Shown: positions 37,677 through 51,202 of the stretch, piece by piece | Layout of the letters: each line of letters starts with the position of its first letter | Position numbering within the stretch: the stretch's first letter is position 1 | Assembly (NCBI GenBank): GCA_025201765.1 | Contig: MU623359.1 | Coordinates: forward strand, 186,001-250,000 | From: Daldinia sp. FL1419 | Taxonomy: Eukaryota > Ascomycota > Sordariomycetes > Xylariales > Hypoxylaceae | Reading direction: 5' to 3' | Length of the DNA stretch: 64,000 nt | Notes under the pieces: model-generated | Seen by the model: the letters and a program-made list of their open reading frames with translations, nothing else | What the model was told of the DNA's origin: nothing | Databases searched by the model: none | Position numbers and translations under genes: made by a program

Positions 37677-38506
37677 ATGGCGAATTCGGAGGAGCACCAT
37701 TTCCACCAGCACGATGCTATCAAGTCCGGTATAAAAGGCGCTCTTCTCGGCGGAGGCGCCGGCCTGATTACTTCCGCCGTCCAGAACTCCCTCGCCAAGC
37801 GCAACGTCGGTGTATGGGGTATCTTTAGCAGGACCGGCAGTACTGTCGCTATGTTCAGTACGTTTGTTTCGTCTGATTCAATTGGAAGCTATGCATCTGA
37901 GAGTTGTTATCGCGACGACGAAAGCTAGCTAACATGGAAACCCCACAGCTGCCCTCGGCACCGTGTACACATTCTCCAAAGATGCCGCCGCCAACTTGAG
38001 AGAGAAAGACGATACACTAAACGTCACGATCGCCTCTTTCCTTGGTGGTGCCACCATCGGTCTTAAGAGTATGTCCTTCGCTCGATCTAGCCGCAACATC
38101 ATATCATGACTACGTCGTACTAACCTCCGCAACAACGAATAGCCGGCCGAATGCCCCAAATCCTTGGCTTTGGCGCTGCCTTCTCCATCGTCATGTCCGC
38201 CTTCGAATACACAGGCGGCAGTCTACGAGGTGCATCCCGCCCCGAAGTCGCCGGGATGGACGAATACGACCGCAAGGAGTTCATGCGCAAGAACCGCAGG
38301 CGGCCGATCGAAGAGACCATCTCCGAAATTGGCGAAGGACGAGGTACCCACCTACCAACCTACACCACTTCGCGTGTTGTAATCGCTAGCCGGGCAAGCT
38401 AACACAAAAAACAGGAATCAACCCCCCAGGCTACGAGGAGCGCAGGCGACAGCGCCTAAAGGAGAAGTACGGAGTGGACATCAACCCCGTTTCGGCAAAC
38501 GCGTAA
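37677..38506 (+). CDS. Mitochondrial complex I 21.3 kDa (NDUFA11/B14.7-type) subunit
   Basis: An accessory membrane subunit of NADH:ubiquinone oxidoreductase in the Tim17/Tim22/NDUFA11 superfamily. Exons 37677-37857, 37949-38068, 38143-38343 and 38415-38506 give 197 residues. Glycine-rich membrane segments (IKGALLGGGAGLITSAVQNS, TIASFLGGATIGL, ILGFGAAFSIVMSAFEYTGG) alternate with conserved loops. The C-terminal part RRRPIEETISEIGEGRGINP with GYEERRRQRLKEKYGV is typical of fungal 21.3 kDa subunits. All three introns are phase 1. Identification rests on these family patterns; the exact subunit number could differ between naming schemes. Confidence 0.88.
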
Positions 38507-39479
38507 CAAGCAAGCAAGCAAGCAGAGGTCCAAGGTCATGGTTAGCTCTACCGCTTCTATATTTAGGGCTAGACCCTATGGAGTAAGACACAGACACGCT
38601 ATTTATAGGAGGGGCTCTGCGCAAATTTAGCTCTAACCAAGTCGCTTCTATTATAAACAAGGCGCCAACAATTATTATACGGACTCTACGGTAAGCACGA
38701 GAGTCCACACAAAGATAAACAAAAACAAAGAAGGATACCTGTACATATAGAATCGCATATCCTTGTGTTGTTCTAACTCATCTTTCGATTCCCGTGCGAT
38801 AATGGTACCAATGGTGAACTAAACTAACGGTTAGCCTTGGCCAGAAATGCAGATCTTGTCCTTGTGGTAAGTCAACTACTTCCCTCTCTTTTCTCGCTAT
38901 CCCGTGCCCGTCGTCTATGATGAGTTTCTCTTCGAGAGGCTGTTTATGACTCGTGTCTCACGACCATGATTCATCTAACACACCATTGTTCTATCTTACC
39001 TGATCGCCGTCCGGCGCGCAAGATTCTACTTCTTCCAAAGTCTCCTATCATACGCGACAAGGACTAACACACGCGCCTTCTAGATCACTCATGCCTCGTG
39101 CTTCTCTCATCGGTACCGACAAAAATAGTAGTTCGCATTAATGCCTGCTTGCTCTCTTCGCACATGCCAACTTTTAGAAATCCCTGCCAAAATCAACGCC
39201 TCGGTCCTACCTAGCTAGCCCGTCATCCTTGTAAAGTGGTCGTAGGGGGGGTATGTAATTCTATATACAAGCTACTCCTAAAAAAAGAAAAACGCGTGTT
39301 CCATCATACCCTGCGAATAATACCACCTCATACGAATCCTACACAACTTTATCCCATTCAAGCTTCCGAAAGTTGTATATAGTTGCTTCAAACGGCCCGA
39401 CTTTAACAAATCTCTTTAAACAATGCTTAGAGGTCATGTGTGGGATACACTACACTGGAACAAAGGTTTTGAGATAAAC
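38507..39479. other. Convergent intergenic region
   Basis: Nearly 1 kb between the complex I gene and the HAD gene, tail to tail. It begins with a short CAAG repeat just after the stop codon. No gene seen. Confidence 0.45.
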
Positions 39480-41375
39480 TCAGTAGAAACTTTGTAAATC
39501 CGGTCCGGGGCCGCCTACAGGTCGTGATTGTCCCGGAGGTCCACCAGGAGCCGGCCATTGTCCTTGCTGCGGGAATGGCTGGCCGTACTGGGGCGCAATA
39601 GGTAGAGGGGGTTGAAGTTGAGGCGGTCCGCCTTGTAACGAGGGGAAAGTATCGTCGTAAGAAACTGTTGATGCGTTGAAACCGCTCTGTGAGTTATCAC
39701 GCGTTTCCACGTCGTCTAGGGAGCGGTAACCGTGAGCTCCACCTCTGCCTCCTCTTCCAGAGCCTTTGAAACCCCCGCGACCACCACCGCGGTTTCCCCT
39801 CGAAGCATTGCCGCCTCTATAGCCGCCTCGACCACGGTTATCACCCCCTCCGCCTCCACCTCGTCCTTGGTGGGCTGAAGTATGGTAGTCACGGGCATTA
39901 TTCCCAGAGTTCCCCCCGTGTTGGCGAGAATGACGATCGTCGTCACCTGGGAACTTGCGTTTCGAACCTCTGTACGAGGATTTCTCCTGTTGGCTATCGT
40001 ACTGCTCTCCGTCTTGGTCCTCACGCTCTATCCGGAGCATATATTTCTCGCCTACCGTCGTCTCGAACACGAATGATTTTTCATGTGGTATAGGCTGCCA
40101 GTTCCGGATTTTATTAACGTCGGGCGGGCGAGCCCCTCTTCTCAGGCCCAACACGACTGAAGGCGATGGGTTATCGGTATGGTAAGTGGCGTTCGAAGGC
40201 ACAGGCCTCACGCGTGCTGCCCAGATGTTACCCTGAAGGGAGCCGATATCAACGACTTCCCACTTCATCTTGGCGTTCATACCGCCAATCGAATCTAGGA
40301 TATGCTTTGGGCAGGGGCGCGGGGTGATTAGAATAGTATTCGCGAGGTACTTCAGGTCAGCAACGTCCGGTACCTGGGACTTTAGGAGTTGGATAAGCCG
40401 CTTCGTGTCGGCCTGTGCGATCATATAACTTGTGAAGAATACGGTCTTCTTAATTACCAGGCGTCCGCTGCGCGTATCTGTTCGATTCTTGACCATTTCG
40501 TTGTGAACGTTGATAAGATGCTGTACTTCGGCTACCTCGACGACTGGGTCGAGAGTAGTAGATAGCTCGGTAACCGGAATGACCTCGGCCGTAATAGGAG
40601 GTTGTCCAAGACTGATTCGTTGCGCGTTATGATCGGCTAGAAAGTCGCGAAAACCGGCAACGTGTTTCGGGCGGTCTTCGTAAATGCGTATTTCCACCGC
40701 CGCTCTATAGGTGCCCATCACCGCTCTGAGGAAGGTCTGTTTGAAGTTCATAGTGCTCGAGAAGCGCTCGTTGCTCGGTCCAACAGCAGGCTTCAATCCA
40801 ATTAAGTCGAATTCCAGGCCTTTGCTTGCAACAATTCGTTTTATAAGTTGGGAGAACCCATTCTCGGAACGTCCCGTCAGTAGAACGCAGAGGGCGTCGT
40901 TCTGCTGCATGCTTAGTCGGACTAACTCGACAATCTTCTCGTTCCACCAGCCATTCCAAGCTCGCTTCTCTTCTTGCTCGACACCTTCGCCAGTCGCAGC
41001 TAATATTCTCGAGTCGTGCCACCAACCGCCGTTGACGAAGACGTCAGGGGTACCTAATAAGCCCAACGTCGAGCCGTTCCATATCTTGGGGTTGGGGAGA
41101 GGGGTTTGGAATACTGAAGTCGAGCACAGTTAGTTGCCGAGGCATGGGAAGACCAAACAAGGTACGGGGAGACAAACAGGTATTGTCAAAATCGTAGACA
41201 TGGATGGTGTTGATTTGATTGACAGCTAAGGCTTACCGTTAGCAAAAAATAATATGTATACAAATATAATCGATATCTTCTACGCACGAGGTAACTTCTT
41301 GTCCAAAATGGACCATCGACTGAGAGACGTAAGAGTATGGCCGTGGCCGGCGCGGTTGGCTTGCTCGAGCGCCAT
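39480..41375 (-). CDS. Swiss Army Knife RNA repair-like HAD-domain protein
   Basis: Exons 41375-41288, 41225-41178 and 41113-39480 give 589 residues. The HAD motif I (HVYDFDNTLF, Asp41 and Asp43) is put together by splicing the first three exons. It is followed by FQTPLPNPKIWNGS, VFVNGGWWHDSRI, and the Ser/Thr motif CVLLTGRSENGFS. This is the pattern of the fungal HAD_SAK family, named for proteins predicted to act in RNA repair. The activity has not been shown, as far as I know. The second half (about 370-560) is low complexity with a dense RGG/GGRGG region and then a Gln/Pro-rich end, typical of RNA-binding proteins and consistent with an RNA role. It lies divergent to the DUF167 gene. Confidence 0.85.
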
Positions 41376-42094
41376 CTTTGAGCGTAGCAGTAGGCGCGTG
41401 GGTGATCGGAGGTCGCGCGGCATACACGATTAAAGTAATAATTGCATGTCGAAATTTAATATTAAAAAAATTGGAATTTCTTTTGAATTTTTTTTTTTTG
41501 GAACAGGAATAGTTTGCGGGAAAGAATTGAAATCCTGAGTTGAGGTACGAAGTACTGAGTTTTAATAGATGGAGGTCGTCAAACAGAGAAGTTGTTACCG
41601 AATCCGAGCCTTGAAATGATATTCGACCTGTCGCAATTACCCAAGTAGGTACATTAACCAGTATAAAAATCAAGAGCTACGTACATGCACGTACCCCGGT
41701 AGGTCCGGTACATTGACTTTTTAGTAGAGGCAAGCGTACAGTAGAATGTTATCAAAATTCTTATCTTAAGCATTTCGAAGTTGAACCTTGCAGAATCTTG
41801 AAACCCCAGTTGGCCCAAGCTCCCAGCATATACAAAGGTACATCTAAACTACCTAACCTAGGTAGGTACCTAGGTACTTATGTATTCAAACAGTCAAAGA
41901 ACATCGTTTCCCCCCGTCTCACATCAAACCAATCAACCATAAACCGATAGAACCTGATGTGATACAGCATCGTTTGACGTGGTCTCTTTCCATCCAAACA
42001 ACGCCCGGACGCAATATAAATCCCCGCAAAGTAAACAAGGTACTTACTCACTAGGTTAGACTCAAAAGTACAGCCACAAAACAACGACGAGAAC
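41376..42094. promoter_or_regulatory. Divergent promoter region, HAD gene / DUF167 gene
   Basis: About 720 bases between two start codons on opposite strands. A dense ACCTAGGTAGGTACCTAGGT word lies at 41850-41876, and A/T-rich runs at 41455-41500. Confidence 0.4.
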
Positions 42095-42657
42095 ATGGCT
42101 GCCCGCAGCGCCGTAACTCTTATTCAAAAGTCCAAGGCTTCCTCACCCGAGGTATTGCAGCTGCGGTGTCACGTACGACCCGGCGCAAGCAAGGTGCGGG
42201 AGGGAGTAGCCGCTGTGACGGATGAGTCTGTCGAGTTGTGCGTATCCGCTCCGCCGCAGGACGGCAAGGCAAACAAGGCCGTTATTGGGATCTTAAGCGA
42301 GGTAAGCTACGTCGAGATAGGTCATTTACGCTCATACCACGTCTCCTCCCTATAGTCATATGAACGTATACGTTATTATATATCTTACGTCGTGTGGCCC
42401 GAATTCCATAGGACAGACCCCCCTCGGGGTAGCAGTCTAAAACATCTTAAGCTTCATAGGTAAGAGTCTATCTAACGCCAAACTTGCAGATCTTAGGGGT
42501 CCCAAAGTCCGACTTACAGATCACGCACGGGATGAAGAACAAGGACAAGACCGTTAGCGTCGCAAGCGCCTGTTTCCGGCGAGACAAGGACGGGGTGAGT
42601 GACGAGGATCTAATAGCCTTGGTAAAGCAGAAGCTCCTTAGCCACGAAGGATCATGA
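42095..42657 (+). CDS. DUF167 (YggU-like) family protein
   Basis: Exons 42095-42301 and 42490-42657 give 124 residues. The family pattern is clear: LRCHVRPGASKVREGV, then ELCVSAPPQDGKANKAVIGI, and after the intron ILGVPKSDLQITHGMKNKDK with TVSV. Members are small alpha/beta proteins found in bacteria, archaea and eukaryotes, and their biochemical role is not established. The 188-base intron is longer than most here. The gene ends only 191 bases from the end of the primase gene on the other strand. Confidence 0.88.
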
Positions 42658-42848
42658 GCGCAAACCACGACGGAAACTTTGAACGGGACGGGGGTAATTT
42701 AAATACTATGATTCGTGTCGTCTCAAATAGCGTAAAATGCCCAAACTCCATGCCTATGCCATAGTACCGAGAGTATACCAAAGAACCAGTACAGCCGCAA
42801 TGGCTGAAGACCTCGGGGATCTATACCTATCTCCCATGACTACCTAGA

Positions 42849-44587
42849 TTAAAATTCCATCGCTTCGCCCTCCTCCCTCTCGCGCTTAACTTTCGGGTCC
42901 CGTTCATCCTTCATGAGCGCCAACACGAAGCTGCGGAAGTACTCGACGTAAGGTTTCAAGCTAGTCTTCTCCCAGTCCTGGAGATTCTTGGCCTTATCGT
43001 CCGAGCTGTCGTCTCCATCAGCCCTCCACGTATCAATCTCCTCCAGCAGTCCCTGCACCGTTGGCACTGCGAGCGGATCAAAGTCCTCCAACTTCCGCGT
43101 ATCTATCGGCACACAGACTCGTCCCGTGCCCGGGTGTACGACGAAGGGCGATTTAAGCAAATGGTTCAGCTTCTTGCTGACCTCAATATCGAGGCGCGGG
43201 TATGTGTACTCGAGAACTATGTCCTGCTTGGCGTCCAGCAACGCTTTCGTATCGAGGTTCTTGCTACCGCTCCCTGAGCGGGCGAGTGAGTCGATGTCGG
43301 CCCATTTCGAAGTGCTCGCACGGCCAGGCGAGGAGTCCCATTTCTTGCGTAAGCTTTCATTGAGGGCTTTATCAGGAAGTAGAGATAGGAGATGCTCTGC
43401 CCGTTCAGGAGAAGACCACGGGTCTTGTGCTTCTAAAACGTCTTCCTGGAAATGCGGCGCCAGGATATTTAAACTCCGACTTTTCAACAAAATAATTAGT
43501 AGATATCCTCATTACAGCTTTCCAACGAGTCGGAAGTAGACTTACCTCAAATGAGGATGTAACGGCCTCCATATATTAACCTTCTTTCCGCTCTGCGCAC
43601 CACCGCGGATTACTTCGAGGTATCCCGCAATAGACCGTCGTTTATGGTCGTCCATCGTCCGGGCCTTCTTGTCGCAAACCCAGGCGTGCGCACCTCTTCG
43701 TCCCGAATACACCCACATGATATGCTTGAATCCAAAGTCCTCGCGTAGGGCCACATCCACTACTTTAATAGCCATAGTGATGAATTGCCAGCAGCGATTA
43801 CATATATTCGCCTTGTCACAACACGTTCGGATGTCGTCGTAATCTGTTAAATCGATATCGAAGCAAAGCTCTTTGGATAGTGGCTTAAACGCACTGGAAT
43901 TCCGTAACGTTTTTCGGTCGCGCGGGTTCGTGGTGTATACCGGTCCGATTTCGAAACGAGACGGCAGTAGACGCAATACATCTTTTCGGAGCCTGTAATA
44001 GACACAATTAGCTACGGTACTGCAAGTAGGAAAAGCCAAGACCGTAAGAAACTCACAGGTCGGCGCTAGGAAAGGAGTTGTATCGTGAATATATATCGTT
44101 CTGTAAAGTAAAGGCGAATTCACGATGGCCGAAGTCGTTTGTAGGAGTCGGGCTATGGTTAAGCCATTGGAACAGATAACGCCAGGGGAAGAACCGTTGG
44201 TAGAACATGCGCATAATCTCGGGATCTGAAGCCTTCATCGACGCAATTCCCTCCCTATATTATTTATTAAATCCATGTTCCTCTAGTTTGGCTAATTCCG
44301 TTATCTCACATAGGCGATGCCGGAGCCGCGGGGGAGCTCGAGAATTCGGTTTTCCCCGGCCGCGAGCTAGGAAACTCTTCGTCCGAGTCTACATCTGCGA
44401 ATAATTCTTCCAGCTTGGCATCTTTCTTTTCCTCGTCTTTTATGGGACCGGGTAACGCATTTGTCTCTGCCATGGTAATGTCATTGTCGACGTCTTGACT
44501 CTCGTCGTTCCTAGTAGGGGCGTCGGCCATGGTCTCCTCGGCAGCAGTATTTTGGTTATCCGTCCTGGGTGATATAGAATGAGGCAT
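42849..44587 (-). CDS. PRI1: DNA primase small (catalytic) subunit
   Basis: The catalytic primase subunit of the DNA polymerase alpha complex, which makes the RNA primers for replication. Exons 44587-44310, 44254-44057, 43992-43546 and 43479-42849 give 517 residues. The N-terminal 90 residues are acidic and disordered. The conserved core begins at MRMFYQRFFPWRYLFQWLNH. It includes REFAFTLQNDIYSRYNSF, the catalytic acidic motif CFDIDLTDYDD (Asp204, Asp206), the zinc-binding cysteines in TCCDKANICNRCW, and VYSGRRGAHAWVCDKKA. The rest (RLDIEVSKKLNHLLKSPFVV, then HPGTGRVCVPID) also matches the family. The ending is Lys/Glu-rich. All three introns are phase 2. Confidence 0.95.
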
Positions 44588-45362
44588 GTTATGAAAAATC
44601 GATTTGACAGCGATTGATAAAATAATACAACCTCGGTTTTATTCTCACAGGCGATGTTGCATAATTAGGATACGGGCCAATACTAACTAACTATTGTAAG
44701 TTGTAAGTTGTAAGTGGAGGGGCAAGTTTAATTGAAAGATTAGATGGAACCGCGTCGAGACGCGTTCTTCGCGTTAACCTATTAATCGTTAGTCGCATAA
44801 CACGTATCAACTACATCTTAGAGACCAGGGTACCTTCGTCAACGCCTTAGGTACCTATACCAGGTACTACTAGGTACATAGGTAGGTAGGTACCTCTCAA
44901 CCCCTTAATAGCAGTAGACAACCTTTAAAGGATAATAAGGTAAATTAGGTAAATTATTGTATATTATACACGTCGCGCAAGTCAGCAAGTTGTTGGTAAT
45001 TTTACTTTCTATTCGTCAAGACTCGGTTTATACGTTGAATAGAAGAACTCTATGCTAAATCCTTACTATTTTTGGTAATAGCAGCTGGCCATCGGTTATC
45101 CCGTGCATATACCTATCTCAACGCAGCCCTGAATTCCTTATAAGCCACCCAAGTACGACCTTCATAAACCTCGACTTATACCCCCAGAGCATTCGCCATC
45201 ACCTCCATCCATAGCCAAGATGTTTACGGCGAAGGCAGCCAATGGACCTAGGTTAGAAGCCTGTCGCTCAGTACAGCATACCTCGGCGCCGTAAGGTATC
45301 TCAGTATGAGGATAAAAAGGCATCAGCCCGATTCGCCACACGTGGCATTAGGATTACGTACT
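44588..45362. other. Intergenic, PRI1 promoter side and eIF2B epsilon 3' side
   Basis: No gene seen. TTAGGTACCTATACC and ACATAGGTAGGTAGGTACC words cluster at 44847-44895. Confidence 0.45.
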
Positions 45363-47708
45363 TCACTCGTCGTCGTCGTCGTCGTCATCTTCTTCCTCCT
45401 CGCTCTCTTCGTCGGCATTTTCAAGCCACTCAACTAGAGGCTGGCATTTTTCCCGTACGTCTGACATCAAGCCATCTTCTTTACCTCTATCGTCTTCCCA
45501 CCAACCCAAGATACCTTCTTCTTCTAGGATATCCAAGTCGTACATTTGTTGCAACATACCAGCGAGCAAGTTTCCAGTCTTAGCAACTTCGACAAATCTG
45601 GAACTGCTTACGCACGCTTTTTGCACCGCCAGCGCAAATTCCACTTGTTCCGCCACGGAATGATCGCCAACGCCAACTTCCGAGACGAAATTAGTAGCCC
45701 CCTCTCGCGAAGTGAGTACCTGCTTGGCGGCCTTAGATGGTTCCAAGGCGTCGTTCTCGGAATTCATAAGTTCGATCGCGCGACGAACGAATGCTGTAGC
45801 AACCGCCTTCCTCATAGCAGCATCCGATGCGTTGTTAGCAAGTCGCAATGACATGAACTCGAGCTTCTCGGATTCGAAGTTACCCGAAGTCCCACGAAGG
45901 ACATCCAGAAGCCCGTGAACAGCGTCTGAATGGAAAGAGGAAAATGTCGGGGCTCCTGAATCATCGGAGGCGAACGAAGAGAGTCGCGATCTCGATGTAG
46001 GTTGACTAGCATTAGGTGATATTGGGCCCGATTCGTCATCAGAATAATCGTCCTCATCCGCGAGCGTTGAGACGGAAGAATCGGAAAGGTCGAGGTCTTC
46101 GAGTGAGTATATGAGTGACTTCTGTAGTCTCGATGGGTCATCGACGTCTGTCTCGTCGTCTTCGAGATCCTCGAAGAGTCGCCCCTTGCCATCGGAACCG
46201 ACGAACTCGGGCTGAGACGGCGCGAGTTGTCCACCGCGAGAAAGAAGGGATAGCATTGTACCAGGCTTGACGTCCGTCTCGTTACTCAAATGAACCCCAA
46301 ACGATACTAGGGCACCTTCATGGACAATCGCTTTTTCACCCACAACTCCCCTCTCAGCTATAATCGCATGTTCCACTACAGCCCCATCCTGTATCGTAGC
46401 ATCACCCCATACGAAGCTATTAATGATTCGGACATTACTACCGATTTTGCAGTTCCGACCAACAATGCTATTCCGCAGGACGCTTCCAGGCCCCACGTGA
46501 GTATCCTTTCCGAGAATCGAATCGGAAACTTCGCTTCTAGGGTCGACTTCGATATCATCTTCCTGGTACACGTTGTCGCCTTGTAGTTGATAAGAGTGTC
46601 CCGATAGGAGATTGCATTCGGGTGTAAAAGGATAGGTCCAGCCACTTAATACGTCTCGACTAATCGCATCGTACATCTGAAGGTTCCTGGCCCGTGCACT
46701 GTATCCCTCGTTGACGATTTCTGTATGAATCATCTTCCCGTTTAGCTCCCAGTCCTTCAGTACTCCATGGAGGAAATTGGCCCGAGGAAGTTCGTAGTCA
46801 AAACTTTCGGACCATAAAGCAAGCACATCCGGGGTGCATATGTCGATCTCGGCGTCGATCAGGTCCGTCCGAGCCTCAGCTTCACGGTTTTCAAGTATAC
46901 TAGGATCAAGGGTGACGTAGCGATCAGTCTGCAACGGGTGTATTTCTTCATAATGTAAGCACCTCTTAGCATTCGGATCGATTATAAACGCCGGTGTTAT
47001 CCCCTTAGTCTTAGTATTATGTTCCCCTTCACCAGCTTCCCGTAATACCAAAGTCATGCATGAGTCACGATTCGCTTCCCGACGAGCTCTGTGCGCCGCC
47101 AAAGCTGCATCAAGAGATATGTTAGAAACAAGATCGCCGTGTACTAGGATAAAGTCCCCTCCGATTATGTTGCGCTTGTCTAGGTCTCGAAGAAAATCAC
47201 CGATGGATCTAGCATCGGCGACGCGAATAAATTCGAGGCTTGAAAAAGGACACGATCTTGAGTTAGGGGACCATCTCGAATCGTTGACATATCGCTCAAT
47301 CTGATCATGATGGGCTCCGCAGTATATAAAGACTTCTTGTACGCCATTCATGGCGAGAAACTCGAGGCTGTATTCGATAAGAGGCGTGTTCGCGAGCGGG
47401 AGGAGACACTGGGAGACCAAATCAATCATCAAAGACGAATTTGACTTAGTATAGCAGACATACTCTCGGCTTTTCTACTGAGAATGGAAGGAATCGGGTC
47501 TGAAAGGAATCCGCTATAAGCTAGTAAAGCAGAAGCGCATATATCGCGTTAGTTCCCAATGGATAGCTTCTCATCGATGCCCCGCGATGCTTTGGAAAAT
47601 ACACACCACTGCTTGGAGAACATCTTCTCTCTTATCTTCAGATCCCGCTTTGTTTGACTTTTTCCCTTTGGTCGCTGCGCCGCCTTTTGCGGCTTTATTT
47701 TGGGACAT
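45363..47708 (-). CDS. GCD6: Translation initiation factor eIF2B, epsilon subunit
   Basis: The catalytic subunit of the guanine nucleotide exchange factor that recharges eIF2 with GTP and is the control point of the integrated stress response. Exons 47708-47607, 47520-47464 and 47408-45363 give 734 residues. The Lys/Ala-rich N-terminus leads into VLIADSFQTRFLPFSVEKPR and CLLPLANTPLIEYSLEFLA, the nucleotidyltransferase-like domain (about 30-270). A left-handed beta-helix of hexapeptide repeats follows (VGPGSVLRNSIVGRNCKIGS, then INSFVWGDATIQDGAVVEHA). After an acidic linker comes the C-terminal eIF5C/W2 catalytic domain, ending ILGWWEDD and a run of Glu and Asp. Seeing both typical domains and the acidic tail makes this secure. 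Confidence 0.96.
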
Positions 47709-50700
47709 GGCCGTCCAATTCGCGCTGTTGTTGGCGATTTTGTAATGGTGAAGTTGAAAATGTTCATGTCAGTTTTCTTTTTTTGGGCAAATGAGTCAAC
47801 GGTTAATGGTTAATGGAGGGGCAGCTGCGACTTGCATTTGTTAGTGTGATATTTCTGCGTATTGAATCAGCGGGGGTATTTCCATTCACCAATACGAATA
47901 TCCAATATTATCGTCGTAAAGCATACAATATTACGTAATCACAGTATCCTCTGATCCTATCAGCCTGTCTTTGAATAGTTACTTCCAATTAATACTTACC
48001 CAAGTCCTCCCTTCCATCTTACAACTTCTCTCCTACTAGGACGTATACGAAGAGGTCGACCATATACTATTACTACTCACAATAACACCTATTGATAATA
48101 TCCATTTATTTTTGAATAACATACCCAAGGGCAAGTCGAATAAATATATAGGTACATATAACTAAAGACAGTTTGTTTTGCCCTTACATGAATTAATCTA
48201 AATATCGTGTACCCAAAAACGCTCAACATTGAGTAACATCATGGTTCCTCTGAGGCGATTCTTCACGAGATTTAGACGGAGCAGAATAAGGTAGGTGGTT
48301 CAACTTGGAGATTGGCATTGTAATGCACCCCAAATAAATAGCTCGGGAATGCCCTTACGAAATTCTTGACTTTCCTTAGAGGCTGGCTGAAAACACGCCG
48401 AAGCAGTTCAGTCCGGTAATTACACAAAAGTCTGCTCGGATTCAGTTTAACCACTCAGTATCCGCAAAGTTAAAATGGATATTAAGAACAGTTCGTACAA
48501 CTTTAGCTTATGATTAGGAGCAACATTAGCTGGCAGCGCGAAGACCCAAACGCGCGGCTTAGATCGTAAGTTGCATTAAGGTGCAAAGTACAACGGCGCT
48601 GGAGATTAACTAAGTTAGGTAGGTATGAACCACACATCTCTAATCCATCGTATCAGCCAGGTACACTTCTCTACATACGTCCGTTGGAGTCTTCTTTCCA
48701 ATATAACAACGATTAAGACGAAATTCGTCATTCAATTGCCAACTTCTGAGTTAGGATACGAAAAGGCTACCTGATAAGATACGCCGCCGAATGGGTGGGC
48801 ATGTTTTGCTGATCGGCGTGATTATGTATGCACACATCTGCCCAGGAATGCAGTCCGCCATGGATCGGGAACGGTCTAGGCCGGGCGACGCAGGGGACCA
48901 ACGGTAAGAGTGGACCGGGGTGGAATGACTGCCGTGCAACGGACTACGGTCTAGGCTGGAATTCTAGAATCCAGGCCTCAAATCAAACTTCTTCAGCTAA
49001 CCCCTGGTCGCAGACGCAGCCCCGACCGTTACTTTACGCGGTTTGCATACATATAGGTACATATGTAGGCGCACGCGACGCTGTGTATGTATGTACGTAG
49101 GGTACTGACATGCCCTACAGTCTTGATTGGGGGTCTCGGTCTTGTACATAGGCCTAGCTTAGATACATAGGAGAAGTAACTACGGATTAATAGGATAGAC
49201 TTATTATTAGGATTCACCGGGTCCTTAGTACCCACGAGCTTATGGATGAATAGTCTCTCTTTCGTTTCATGTTGAAGCATCGTTCCCAAGCCCACTTATA
49301 CATGTACATACACATCCCTTATCAGCCCTATACCCTTCCATAGGACCCGGTTAGATTCAAAAAGAAAGTCGTATTTACTAACTAGCCCTTTATAAACTGA
49401 AGTACGGGGTCGTACCGACGTGCCGTACCTATTATGTATACCCAAGAAGTCGAATTATATGAAGTCTACATTACTCTATAAGTCTCGTCTTCTATGTACT
49501 AGAGCGAGGTTTATATATTAATCTGGGAAATTAAAACGCAAACACATAAAGAACGATGTTCAGGGGATTCGATCTGTTCCAAAGCTTCGTGCTCCCAGGG
49601 GTGGCTCTCCCATGCTTTCCAGAGGCTAGGTAGGTCGTAAAAGTAGCATTAATAAGATCTTCCTATTAATCCATAGGGGTCTCGTTCCTCATAGTCGATT
49701 GCCTAGATCAGCAGATCATGTCACCACGTGCAGGGGAATAGAGACGGGACCCTTCTGTAGCTAAGCGGATTTATTACTTACTGTGGCATTTGACAACGAA
49801 TGCTTACCAACGTCGATTCGATCGCATTCTAGGCTGAGCCAGGCGTCGTCTATCATAATATATTCGTCGGGGATCAACCAATATTCTTTTATTTTCTCGT
49901 ACCGTTCAATTGTTTGCTGTCACGGGTTAATGAAGTTTGTACGCGTACATACATATACTTACCTATCTACCTAGGTATGCTTAAAGCTCACTTGAAATAT
50001 CGTATATGAGTTCGTCCAAAAAGGTAGACTGTAACGAGACCCAAAGACTACTTCAATATAGAAGTTTTTTGGGTTTAATTTTGTATTTCGGGTCAAGCTT
50101 TTTTAGAGTTTGAATGTTACTGGCTTTCTGATCTATATGCGTGCGTTCCTCTTTACCGAGGTAAAAGCTACGTACCTCTCTCTACCTTGTATTCGCCGAT
50201 ATAAGATGGATGAGAAGCTAGTCGTTTCCCTTCTGAATTTCGCTCTTTCCTTTCTTATATATGCAATCCCTCCGGTGTCGTTCGTAGATTCCTTGGGTCA
50301 GATCTACGGAGTGACGACCGGCCTTACCCGACCATGATAAATTTATTAACGAACGGCAAGCGCTAGTTTGGGTACAAAACCCAAATGAAATCAAGGAAGG
50401 CATTTACGGCCATAAGACAAGGTAGGTAAGAACGATTGCAGTTTAATGGGTTTCATACGCGCATTGAGTTTGCGTAGGCCCGTTCGCTCACTCAACAACC
50501 TTAACACCACTTTTTCTAAAAACAATCCTCTCACAAGAATTTCAAAGGGGAATCTTTACTCTGGGGTTTTTTAGCACAACAAAATTGACGATGCTACAAC
50601 ATCTACTCATACAAGCATGGATGCTTATGGACCAAAGAATGTTTTGTTATTCTTCTATGTTTTACCCCAGAGTCATTCATCAGACCTCATTATCCAAGAG

Positions 50701-51202
50701 GTAAAAACTCTCATCAACGGTCTTTCGACATCCAGGTAGAGAACATACTCAGGTGTCAAACATAACCAATTCCCATGTCTTTCGTACAGAAAACGGCAAT
50801 GGGTTCATGCCATCCATAACATCATGGAATCCCCTAACATGCCCAATCTAGCCTATACCAAAACCACCACTCTCCAACATTCACCTTCGTCTCACCCAGG
50901 AGCCATTCCGGCAACCTGATACTGATACATATGCAACCACGCTCTAGAAACATTCGAGGGGTATTCCATGATCTATCACGGAGCTCTATTCCACTCCGAT
51001 TGCGACAAATAGACTCGACACGGCAACCAGCCAGATGCTTCCCACGCATAAGATATGCAGCGATACCGACGCCAATGGCACCTCGTTTCTTTGATACCCG
51101 CAAACGTATTTTTAGCGGGCCTTATAGCAGAATAACCAAACATGCTGGGAATATATACAAGATGGAATCAATATATCGATGGGAAATTTATCCAAGAGGT
51201 GG
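47709..51202. other. Intergenic, 3.5 kb without a supportable gene
   Basis: Contains the eIF2B epsilon promoter at its left end and the SKN7 3' region at its right end. Only short frames occur and none shows conserved features. TAGGTACATATGTAGG and ACCTATCTACCTAGGTATG words occur at 49055 and 49960. I searched by eye for tRNA-like folds and found none. Confidence 0.5.
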
